DNA of 5,585 nucleotides. It comes from Acidobacteriota bacterium (GTDB lineage: Bacteria > Acidobacteriota > Blastocatellia > Pyrinomonadales > Pyrinomonadaceae). Numbering within the stretch: the first letter of the stretch is position 1; each line of letters opens with the position of its first letter. The stretch is from NCBI GenBank assembly GCA_013140875.1, contig JABFSB010000057.1:1-5585 (forward strand). The letters are read 5' to 3'. Shown piece by piece: positions 1-5,379 of this stretch. The notes beneath the pieces are model-generated. The model was not told where the DNA came from. It was given only the letters and a program-made list of their open reading frames with translations, and searched no databases. The translations under genes were made by a program, and so were the position numbers.

Positions 1-2
1 AA

Positions 3-308
3 CTCGGCAATGCCTATATCGATATGCTCGAAAAGAACGGGCAGAATATCAGCCTCGGAGAAAGCCTTCGGGATATCTACACTACGCTGTTGAGCGACAC
101 GATCACGGTCCTGAATGATCAGAGTAAAGGCGCGACTGGTGCAAGATTCGAGGAACTGACCCGTGCTTCTCTCAGAGCCAGTCAACTGTTAAGCGGGATT
201 CGAGACAGTTATGGTGAAATAATCGATAGTTACCAGTTGGATAACGGACAAATAAACAGGTCGCTTGATAATTGGTCCAAGGACTATAAGGAACCGAGCG
301 CGATCTAG
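3..308 (+). CDS. C-terminal part of an unrecognised helical protein (5' end outside window)
   Basis: The frame is open from the left edge and ends at a TAG (306-308), giving at least 101 residues. A Met codon lies at 24, but the frame continues upstream (LGNAYID before that Met) and no ribosome binding site precedes it, so the gene most likely starts outside the window. The visible part is polar and predicted mostly helical, with heptad-like spacing of Leu/Ile (ESLRDIYTTLLSDTITVL, then RASLRASQLLSGIRDSYGEI) and an acidic, Asn/Asp-rich tail. There is no Cys, no membrane segment and no catalytic motif I recognise. A coiled-coil secreted protein, chaperone or structural component of the nearby T3SS would fit the composition and context, but nothing in the sequence proves this. 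Its reality as a gene is supported by the uninterrupted frame and coding-like codon use. Confidence 0.65.
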   Translation, partial: LGNAYIDMLEKNGQNISLGESLRDIYTTLLSDTITVLNDQSKGATGARFEELTRASLRASQLLSGIRDSYGEIIDSYQLDNGQINRSLDNWSKDYKEPSAI

Positions 309-331
309 GATGTTCTTCTCTAACCGAGTCA

Positions 332-391
332 GCCACGAATGCACGAATGAATGTATCACTATTTCTGAGAGAAAAATTCGTGCTTCGTGGC
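332..391. repeat. Bulged 16-bp palindrome, REP/MITE-like element
   Basis: GCCACGAA (332-339) pairs with TTCGTGGC (384-391), and GCACGAAT (341-348) pairs with ATTCGTGC (376-383), with a single unpaired T at 340. This gives a 16-bp stem and a 27-base loop. The left arm is itself a tandem repeat of CACGAATG (334-341, 342-349). It lies 23 bases after the stop codon of the left-edge gene. No T-run follows either arm, so it is not a classical intrinsic terminator, although a stem this long can stabilise an mRNA 3' end. The CACGAAT/ATTCGTG arm pattern resembles small dispersed palindromic repeats seen between genes in several phyla; that family assignment is from memory. Confidence 0.7.
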
Positions 392-462
392 AAATTTCCC
401 GCACAACATCTTTGGGACACTACCAACCATGGTTCGCAACCTCGGTGTCGGGCGGGCTGTGA

Positions 463-468
463 TATACT
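463..468 (+). promoter_or_regulatory. Possible -10 element (TATACT) for the 134-residue gene
   Basis: TATACT matches the TATAAT consensus at five of six positions and lies 27 bases before the ATG at 496. Transcription would start near 475 and leave a short leader holding the ribosome binding site. No convincing -35 hexamer exists 16-18 bases upstream, so the call is weak. Confidence 0.25.
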
Positions 469-488
469 TCGATTTTTGAGAGGTCTCT

Positions 489-494
489 GAGGAG
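489..494 (+). promoter_or_regulatory. Ribosome binding site GAGGAG, unusually close to the start
   Basis: GAGGAG ends only one base before the ATG at 496, much tighter than the usual 5-9 base spacing. A second candidate, GAGAGG (478-483), lies 12 bases from the ATG. No alternative ATG or GTG follows within the first 30 codons, so the ATG at 496 remains the best start and either site may serve it. Confidence 0.5.
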
Positions 495-495
495 T

Positions 496-900
496 ATGTC
501 GGTAAAGAAAACAGGCTCGCCTCTTGCGAGCGGCGCGGAACCGATCGAGCAGCTTGGAGCGAAAGAAAATATCGCCCGCGCGGATGCCGTTGATAAAAAG
601 TTCGAAGCTGCGTTGGCTGACGCCGCCGCTGAGCTAAATCAACCCGGCGGTGCGACCGCGACCGAAGGCAAACTGCAGGCGGAATTCCGACGTATTGCCG
701 GTACCACAAATTTCGATTCGCCGGAAGGCGAGGCCGCCGCGATTCAGGAATCGGCCCACGCGTTGGTGCACTCACGCCTCGGAGCCGGTTTTCGAAAAAC
801 TGCCCAGGGCCGGGAAGTTGCCGCAAAGCTCAGCAAATACGTCGCCAGCGATCCGTTTCTCCACCGAAAGCTGAGAGAAATCCTTCACCAGCTAAGATAA
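496..900 (+). CDS. Unrecognised 134-residue helical protein, possibly T3SS-associated
   Basis: The protein has 134 residues and no signal peptide, membrane segment or Cys. Residues 1-20 are Ser/Gly/Pro-rich and look disordered. Residues 21-48 form an Ala-rich amphipathic helix (ENIARADAVDKKFEAALADA). Residues 49-57 are a Gly/Ala/Thr linker. Residues 58-134 look helical and compact, with a basic C-terminal block (GREVAAKLSKYVASDPFLHR, then KLREILHQLR). A soluble cytoplasmic or secreted adaptor would fit. I do not recognise the family. The short disordered Ser-rich N-terminus and the presence of sctU 2.7 kb away make a T3SS chaperone, regulator or small secreted protein conceivable, but this is inference only. 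The gene converges on the peptidoglycan hydrolase gene, with 85 bases between the stop codons. A shallow GATAA/TTATC dyad overlaps its stop codon. Confidence 0.75.
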   Translation: MSVKKTGSPLASGAEPIEQLGAKENIARADAVDKKFEAALADAAAELNQPGGATATEGKLQAEFRRIAGTTNFDSPEGEAAAIQESAHALVHSRLGAGFRKTAQGREVAAKLSKYVASDPFLHRKLREILHQLR

Positions 901-935
901 GCCTTATCGGGAAGTGTTTAGTTTTTACCGTATCG

Positions 936-953
936 AAAAAAGGCCGCCTTTCG
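936..953 (-). terminator. Weak candidate terminator of the peptidoglycan hydrolase gene
   Basis: Read on the minus strand, CGAAAGG, loop CGG, then CCTTTTTTCG gives a 5-bp AAAGG/CCTTT hairpin with a three-base loop. Its descending arm merges into a run of six T (complement of 936-941). It lies about 35-50 bases beyond the TAA of the 597-residue gene, in the convergent intergenic space. The short stem makes it marginal. Confidence 0.35.
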
Positions 954-985
954 GACAGCCTCTTAACGTGTTAATTCGATATCTT

Positions 986-2779
986 TTACGGTTTGACCCC
1001 AACATTGAAACGGCCTCGAACTCCGTCGAATTTGCCGTCGGCAAGGTCGGCGACCCATCTGCGGATGACCGCCGGGTCTGCGTTTATGTGGATATGGGCT
1101 CCCGTGGAATGTCCGCTTGATCCCTGCGAACCGAGGCTCTGGCCATAATTGACGGTTTGACCTTTTCGAACACTGACCGACTGCATGTGCCCGACCATTG
1201 AGATTTGTCCCGTCTGGTCGTTTCGGATCACAACCTTGTTCCCGTAACCGTCGTTCTCGTTACCCGCAAAAAGAACTCGGCCTGACGAAGGCGACGGAAG
1301 GGTCTGGCCGAAGTTGCTTTCGCCCGAACGGGTAAGCACTATGTCACGTGCTTCCAAACGGTGCGGCAGAGTAAGTCCTTTCATTACGTAGTTGACGCTG
1401 GTGTAGTCATGATGCGACTGCAGATCTTCGTATCCGTCGGCCTGGCGCGCCGGACGGTTGCCGGTGCTGTAAACATTCCATCGGCGGTATTCGCTTACCG
1501 TGCCTGTATCCGTGCCCGGATTCGGGTTTGCGGGTGTTCTGGCGCTCCGCAGTGCCTTGAACGTGTCCGGCCCGAAAATACCGTCATTACCCAGCCCTTG
1601 TGCCGACTGGAACTTTCTCAGTGCCGCGTCGGTTCGCGGACCGAAGATGCCGGGCCCCGTGTTTACCTGGGATCGCGTCATATATCCAAGCCGCACAAGG
1701 TTGTCCTGCAATGCCTTCACGGTCGACCCGCGGGCACCGTCCTTAACATCTCCTCCTAGTATGCTGTTCATCGCAGACCTGGTCGAGGCGTCGAACCGTC
1801 CGGTCTGGGCCAGACCGACTGCCTGCTGAAATTCTTTCACGCCGCTTTCAGTCCGCGGGCCGAAGATGCCCGGGCCGGTCTGTTTCTGGGCCCGGGTCAT
1901 CAAGCCGAGTCGTACCAGATTATCCTGCAAGGCCTCAACTGCACTGCCTCGTGCCCCACGGACCAAATTTCCATTCCCATTCGGCTGGGTCGGCGTGGTC
2001 GGATTCGTCGGGGTGGTCGGCTCCGGGTTCGCGCCCTGATTCCGAAGGGCCGTATTGTAAACGCTTCTAAGGCTGCTGAGGGTTTTTCCTCCCTGTCCGT
2101 AATAGCTGTGGCCGGATGCGGTGGGAAGGCTCGCCCATTCCGGGGCACCGCGATGGATCGCTTCCGCAAAATCGCCGCGGAGCAGCGGTTCGATCATTCC
2201 CCGACGCTGCATTAGCTTGATCGCGGCGAGGTCTTGCGACCGGGGCGAGAAATCGGGCATATTAAGTCCGGCCCAAGTCCCGCTCAAGAATTGATATCTG
2301 CCCGCGGCAGTGCTTCGCAAGCCCGGATTTACTTGAACGAGGAGGTTTGGATGATTTTTGAGATCGGTTACCCGGACGTTGGTTTTTCCAACCAGGCCTG
2401 CGTCATAAGGCTTGCTTCGGTCATAGGGGCCGATAACGCGTCCATTTACCACGCGGCTGTAATCGCCATTGCCCCTTGTGCCTTCCGCAAAAGCGATCGT
2501 GTCGAGCATCGCCCGGACGCGCGGGTCCCGGATAAGATCTTCTGGCCGCGATTTTGCCGTGAGAGTCGGCCCGCCGATCCCGAGCGGTTCCTTATTCTGT
2601 AAGTAGAGTCGGTCATACTGCGAGCGGTCGTACGTCACTTTCGTTTCGTAGGTGCCGAGAGGTATTTTCTCCGGCTGCGTTCTAACCGTAGGGACCTCGG
2701 TTTTGCTTGACCGTAAATTTTCGTTACTCGCAGGTTCCGAACTCCTTGGCCCTCTGCCCGATTCGACGCTTTGTACCAT
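986..2779 (-). CDS. Multidomain peptidoglycan hydrolase: lambda-R-like lysozyme, two PG-binding repeats, M23-like domain
   Basis: This 597-residue protein is predicted to bind and cut peptidoglycan. Residues 1-85 are a polar, probably disordered leader with no Sec or Tat signal peptide. Residues 88-245 match the GH104/phage lambda R transglycosylase family: LDTIAFAEGT with putative catalytic Glu99, STAAGRYQFLSGTW (156-169), DFSPRSQDLAAIKLMQRRG (176-194) and EWASLP (214-219). Residues 251-271 are a Thr/Pro/Asn linker. Residues 273-341 and 346-412 are two PG_binding_1 repeats, followed by a second Pro/Asn linker. Residues 478-570 resemble M23/LytM metallopeptidases: SPSSGRVLFAG, GYGNKVVIRND, GHMQS (His531) and STGAHIHI (His562, His564). 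The usual first zinc motif HxGxD is absent; the aligned stretch reads RSGES (484-488), so peptidase activity is doubtful unless other residues such as His456/His457/Asp458 supply ligands. The start is the first ATG, with GGAG 11 bases upstream. It probably shares an operon with the secreted protein 76 bases upstream. A structural, virion or lysis-type enzyme is an alternative to a T3SS role. Confidence 0.93.
   Translation of the reverse strand: MVQSVESGRGPRSSEPASNENLRSSKTEVPTVRTQPEKIPLGTYETKVTYDRSQYDRLYLQNKEPLGIGGPTLTAKSRPEDLIRDPRVRAMLDTIAFAEGTRGNGDYSRVVNGRVIGPYDRSKPYDAGLVGKTNVRVTDLKNHPNLLVQVNPGLRSTAAGRYQFLSGTWAGLNMPDFSPRSQDLAAIKLMQRRGMIEPLLRGDFAEAIHRGAPEWASLPTASGHSYYGQGGKTLSSLRSVYNTALRNQGANPEPTTPTNPTTPTQPNGNGNLVRGARGSAVEALQDNLVRLGLMTRAQKQTGPGIFGPRTESGVKEFQQAVGLAQTGRFDASTRSAMNSILGGDVKDGARGSTVKALQDNLVRLGYMTRSQVNTGPGIFGPRTDAALRKFQSAQGLGNDGIFGPDTFKALRSARTPANPNPGTDTGTVSEYRRWNVYSTGNRPARQADGYEDLQSHHDYTSVNYVMKGLTLPHRLEARDIVLTRSGESNFGQTLPSPSSGRVLFAGNENDGYGNKVVIRNDQTGQISMVGHMQSVSVRKGQTVNYGQSLGSQGSSGHSTGAHIHINADPAVIRRWVADLADGKFDGVRGRFNVGVKP
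1631..1957 (-). repeat. Tandem peptidoglycan-binding repeats within the hydrolase
   Basis: Residues 275-310 (1850-1957) and 348-383 (1631-1738) align without gaps and are identical at 30 of 36 positions, sharing LQDNLVRLG, MTR and TGPGIFGPRT. The similarity fades in the second half of each domain (residues 311-341 and 384-412). The repeat period is 73 codons. Both copies carry an extended loop (MTRxQxxTGPG) where ordinary PG_binding_1 domains have a shorter turn before the DGxFGPxT motif. The codons differ at many synonymous sites, so the duplication is old, and constraint appears strongest on the first half. Confidence 0.85.
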
Positions 2780-2787
2780 TTTTTTTG

Positions 2788-2834
2788 AGTCTCCGATTAC
2801 GCGAAAATCTTATCTAAATGAATTATCGGAGACT
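2788..2834 (-). promoter_or_regulatory. 10-bp inverted repeat covering the hydrolase ribosome binding site
   Basis: AGTCTCCGAT (2788-2797) and ATCGGAGACT (2825-2834) are perfect reverse complements separated by 27 bases. In minus-strand mRNA the 3' arm contains GGAG, the only good ribosome binding site for the ATG at 2779, 11 bases away. A folded leader would hide it. No T-run follows on either strand (an A-run of eight follows on the minus strand), so this is not a terminator of the upstream gene. It may instead be a two-site operator around an AT-rich spacer that could contain a promoter. Confidence 0.6.
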
Positions 2835-2855
2835 TAACAGTAATGTTCCGTGATT

Positions 2856-3359
2856 TTACTTGGCCGGCCGGTACTTTCCCTGGGAAAAACGGAATAGAGT
2901 GTCCCGGCCCTTCATTCCCTCGGCCCTGCCGACTCGGATCGTGTTGAAGGAATTGAACTTTTCCGGCAATATCGTTAGCTTGAGCCCGGTTGCCGACAGG
3001 ACCTTCTGATAGCCGTCGTGAACATTTTGGAAAATCCAGAAAGGTCCCTGATTGGCACCGAAAAGACAGGTATGTTTCGGTTTGATAATTAGGTCCGCCC
3101 GGTGATCATCGTTCAGATCGAACTCCGCCGCTTCGAACCATGCTTCTTCATTGACTCCCGCACCTTCGGTTTTGAAACAGCCATCCACGACCTTGTCCGA
3201 TTTCAGAACGGCAATGACATCGGGCGGTAAACTCACGGGGCTAGTGACGTTTCCTTCAAGTTCGAAGACCGTCTGACCGTTTGTCTGACAATTCGCCGAG
3301 GACGATGCGATGGTCACTAGCAGCACGATCGCCCAAAGAGTTGATCCGGTTTTTGACAT
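2856..3359 (-). CDS. Small secreted protein of unknown function with FG-GAP-like segment
   Basis: The protein has 167 residues. Residues 1-23 form a typical Sec signal peptide: basic start (MSK), hydrophobic core TLWAIVLLVTIA, then the small residues SSSAN. Cys24 follows, but SANC is a poor lipobox, so signal peptidase I cleavage seems more likely than lipidation. The mature part has two further Cys (61, 98) that could form a disulfide. It contains EFDLNDDHRADLIIKP (79-94), which resembles the calcium-binding loop and strand of FG-GAP/VCBS repeats, and GPFWIFQN (105-112). Only one such unit is visible, so this is not a full beta-propeller. It should act in the periplasm or outside the cell. 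AAGGAG lies just two bases upstream of the ATG. The hydrolase gene follows 76 bases downstream on the same strand, suggesting co-transcription. A role as accessory, inhibitor or protector of that enzyme is possible but unproven. Confidence 0.85.
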   Translation of the reverse strand: MSKTGSTLWAIVLLVTIASSSANCQTNGQTVFELEGNVTSPVSLPPDVIAVLKSDKVVDGCFKTEGAGVNEEAWFEAAEFDLNDDHRADLIIKPKHTCLFGANQGPFWIFQNVHDGYQKVLSATGLKLTILPEKFNSFNTIRVGRAEGMKGRDTLFRFSQGKYRPAK

Positions 3360-3361
3360 AA

Positions 3362-3367
3362 CTCCTT
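3362..3367 (-). promoter_or_regulatory. Ribosome binding site AAGGAG, two bases from the start codon
   Basis: On the minus strand AAGGAG is followed by TT and the ATG at 3359. The match to the anti-Shine-Dalgarno is strong but the spacing is unusually short. No downstream ATG would keep the signal peptide intact, so this start is retained. Confidence 0.6.
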
Positions 3368-3440
3368 CCGCGGTCCGGTAAGATTTTCTTCAATCGCCAA
3401 TAGTTGCACCAGACCATAAGTACAGGGCCTTTCAAATAAG

Positions 3441-3469
3441 TTGAAAAAGCTACATAGAGACTGTAAGAT
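3441..3469 (+). promoter_or_regulatory. Sigma70-like promoter for the sctU operon
   Basis: TTGAAA (3441-3446) and TAAGAT (3464-3469) are separated by exactly 17 bases and each matches its consensus hexamer at four or five positions. Transcription would begin near 3476 and give a leader of about 95 bases before the sctU ATG. The -35 hexamer is one arm of a TTTCAA/TTGAAA dyad (3430-3435, 3441-3446; five-base spacer), which could be a regulator site. It is the best promoter-like sequence in the divergent region. Confidence 0.5.
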
Positions 3470-3529
3470 AGGAGCATTCTTCCGGTCAATTTTTTAGGAT
3501 CGTGGTTGCCCACACACAGCCTGGTTCGA

Positions 3530-3549
3530 GACGAGCTATCAGCTGCGTC
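3530..3549 (+). promoter_or_regulatory. Leader hairpin upstream of sctU
   Basis: GACGAGCT (3530-3537) pairs with AGCT plus CGTC (3541-3544, 3546-3549) around the loop ATC, with one bulged G (3545). It lies in the predicted 5' leader, 21 bases before the start codon, and has no T-run after it. It does not cover the AAAGGG ribosome binding site (3557-3562). It could shape translation or RNA stability, or be chance. Confidence 0.3.
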
Positions 3550-3570
3550 GTAGAGTAAAGGGTCCTTACC

Positions 3571-4686
3571 ATGTCTTCAAGCGCGGGCGAAAAAACCGAA
3601 CAACCAACTGAAAAACGGCTGCGCGACGCCAAGAAAAAGGGTCAGGTAGCAAAAAGTCAGGACCTCAGCGGCGCCGTCCTTCTTATCGCCGCGGTGGGTA
3701 CGATATGGCTTATCGGTAATTATCTGGGCGGAATGATGCTTGCGCTCGTGCGGGATCACCTTTCTTCGGCCGCCTCGTTCAAGGGAGATTTTACGATCGC
3801 GGTGGCCATGTCGGCGTTGACCAAAGGCGTTCTGGAGATGTTTTGGATCCTGGCGCCACTATTTCTGGTAGTCGTGATATTTGCTCTACTTGCTAATTAC
3901 CTTCAGATCGGATCGGTCTTTTCGACCGAGCCCATTTCGCCCAAATTCGAGAAGTTAAATCCCGCAGAAGGATTTAAACAAAAATTCCTCAAGGCCCGCT
4001 CGTATGTCGAGTTCGCCAAGACAATAATCAAGCTGATCATAACCGCGGTCGTCGCGGGTTATGTGATGTGGGAGTCACGCGAAGATATCGTGCACCTCAT
4101 AGGTAAAAGCCCTGACGTTGCCGCCCCGTTCACCTTAGGACTTGTGATTGAGATCGGTTTGAAGGTAGGTCTGGCTTTTTTGGTTTTAGGAGCTCTTGAT
4201 TTTTTACTGCAAAGATTGCTTCACCGCCGAGATCTAAGGATGACGAAGCAGGAATTGAAGGACGAGTACAAAGAAACCGAAGGTGACCCGATGGTCAAGG
4301 CACAGCGCCGCTCGCTGCATCGGGAGATTCTGGCGCAGAGTCTCGCCGCCGCGGTCCGCGACGCCGATGTCGTGCTCGCAAATCCGACGCATCTGGCCAT
4401 CGCACTGAAATATGACCGGGGAAGTATGGGTGCGCCCGTCGTAACTGCGAAAGGAGCCGACCTGATGGCAAGTCAAATACGCCTGATCGCGGCCGAATCA
4501 GGGGTGCCGGTAAAGCGCGATGTTCCGCTTGCTCGGGCGTTATATCTTTTGGAGGTTGAAGATGAAATCCCTGAGGAACTTTATGAAGCTGTTGCGACCG
4601 TTCTTCAATGGGTATATTCAGTGGCGGACGACCGCGGCGACACCGACCGGCTCGACCTTAGCCGGGCGGCTTCGCCTACTATCTAA
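3571..4686 (+). CDS. sctU: Type III secretion export switch protein SctU (YscU/EscU/FlhB family)
   Basis: SctU is an inner-membrane part of the injectisome export apparatus. Its cytoplasmic domain cleaves itself and switches export from needle parts to later substrates. The 371-residue length is normal for the family. The N-terminus GEKTEQPTEKRLRDAKKKGQVAKSQ carries the family signature (quoted in parts: EKTEQPTEKRLRDA, KKKGQVAKSQ). Four hydrophobic segments lie near residues 33-55, 85-110, 146-167 and 188-214. The loop NPAEGFKQKF (130-139) sits between segments two and three. The autocleavage site NPTH is intact at 271-274, in the context VVLANPTHLAIALKYD. The C-terminal RALYLLEVEDEIPEELYEAV (322-341) is also typical. 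An in-frame TAA (3556-3558) sits just before the ATG, and AAAGGG lies eight bases upstream, so the start is firm. The paralogue FlhB is the alternative; no flagellar gene is visible, which favours SctU. Confidence 0.9.
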   Translation: MSSSAGEKTEQPTEKRLRDAKKKGQVAKSQDLSGAVLLIAAVGTIWLIGNYLGGMMLALVRDHLSSAASFKGDFTIAVAMSALTKGVLEMFWILAPLFLVVVIFALLANYLQIGSVFSTEPISPKFEKLNPAEGFKQKFLKARSYVEFAKTIIKLIITAVVAGYVMWESREDIVHLIGKSPDVAAPFTLGLVIEIGLKVGLAFLVLGALDFLLQRLLHRRDLRMTKQELKDEYKETEGDPMVKAQRRSLHREILAQSLAAAVRDADVVLANPTHLAIALKYDRGSMGAPVVTAKGADLMASQIRLIAAESGVPVKRDVPLARALYLLEVEDEIPEELYEAVATVLQWVYSVADDRGDTDRLDLSRAASPTI

Positions 4687-4710
4687 AGGCCGGCCGATCT
4701 TTTAAGAATT

Positions 4711-5376
4711 ATGGCAGATGTAAAAAATGTTAATCCGGGCGTCGGGAACGCACGTCTGACTGAAAATCAAATCGTTGATAACGATATTCCCGGCGTCGCC
4801 AGGACCGCGGAGCGATTGTCTACGGTTTCGAAACCTGTCGGCCAGCCTCAGGAACCAGGGCGTTCCCTGGATCCGAGTTCGCTTCCGCCGGGCCAGCGCA
4901 TTTTGCGAGACCCGCTCTCGGGACGGGATCCGGGTCAGATAATTGCGGCCCGCCAATTGGCCGATCTTGGCGGCGTTACGGCGCTGGACCGCCTATTGGG
5001 ACTCGATCTCAGGCCGACGGTTACCGGCCTTCTTGCCCCGCCGCCGGGAAACAGTGAATTCCTGCGAAGCCTGTCGCCGCAAATGCGCCGCTCGATAATG
5101 CGTAAAATGCTCGGCAAACAGCGTGAGAAAATGCGGCGCCTTGCGAGATTTGTCAGAAAACACAGCGACGGCGAAGACGAATCCGAAGAAGCGGGACAGG
5201 AAATGCGCGAGAGTTTTATCGACGTGATCAGCGAGCCGTCGAGCTTTGACGACGAGCAGCTTTCGCGGGCAGCGGTCGATCTTGATCGTACGGCTCGAAT
5301 GCTGGACGTCCTGGAAGAACTGCTGGCCATGCAGGATTACACGATCAGTCAAATGGGTACTTTTGCACAGGGATAA
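4711..5376 (+). CDS. Unrecognised 221-residue protein in the sctU operon
   Basis: It starts 24 bases after the sctU stop codon with only a poor ribosome binding site (AAGAA), so translation is probably coupled to sctU. Residues 1-75 are Pro/Gly/Asn-rich and likely disordered (LPPGQRILRDPLSGRDPGQI). Residues 78-110 contain short hydrophobic helices (AARQLADLGGVTALDRLLGL). Residues 117-150 are strongly basic (MRRSIMRKMLGKQREKMRRL), followed by an acidic stretch (152-163, DGEDESEE). Residues 180-215 are helical with LDRTARMLDVLEELLAMQDY, and the tail is ISQMGTFAQG. There is no Cys, membrane segment or signal peptide. The disordered N-terminus plus helical C-terminus is the layout of T3SS rod, ruler or gatekeeper proteins, and the position supports a secretion role. 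I cannot assign it to a named Sct family. Confidence 0.88.
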   Translation: MADVKNVNPGVGNARLTENQIVDNDIPGVARTAERLSTVSKPVGQPQEPGRSLDPSSLPPGQRILRDPLSGRDPGQIIAARQLADLGGVTALDRLLGLDLRPTVTGLLAPPPGNSEFLRSLSPQMRRSIMRKMLGKQREKMRRLARFVRKHSDGEDESEEAGQEMRESFIDVISEPSSFDDEQLSRAAVDLDRTARMLDVLEELLAMQDYTISQMGTFAQG

Positions 5377-5379
5377 AAC

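Noticed and set aside
359..826. 155-residue minus-strand frame opposite the 134-residue gene
   Set aside because: It is Arg/Pro/Ser-rich, as expected for an antisense shadow, and runs through the palindrome. The plus-strand gene has the ribosome binding site and normal composition.
896..908. GATAA/TTATC dyad over the stop of the 134-residue gene as a terminator
   Set aside because: The stem is only five base pairs with a three-base loop, and the T-rich stretch begins about ten bases later, too far for a convincing intrinsic terminator.
3417..3445. Divergent minus-strand promoter (TTCAAC-N17-TACTTA) for the secreted-protein gene
   Set aside because: The spacing is right, but the -10 hexamer matches the consensus at only two positions.
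3256..3513. 85-residue minus-strand frame overlapping the start of the secreted-protein gene
   Set aside because: It overlaps the signal-peptide coding part of the better-supported gene in another frame, has no ribosome binding site and no recognisable composition.
3571..4686. Calling the sctU gene flhB
   Set aside because: The families share all key motifs, so FlhB is not excluded, but no flagellar gene is visible and the downstream genes look like non-flagellar T3SS neighbours.
4688..4695. GGCCGGCC 8-base palindrome, also present at 2862-2869
   Set aside because: One copy lies inside the 3' end of a gene and the other follows sctU. In moderately GC-rich DNA two copies can arise by chance, and no flanking similarity links them.
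4935..5330. Long minus-strand frames opposite the 221-residue gene
   Set aside because: They are Ser/Arg-rich shadows of the plus-strand codons with no start signals, and they contradict the operon direction.
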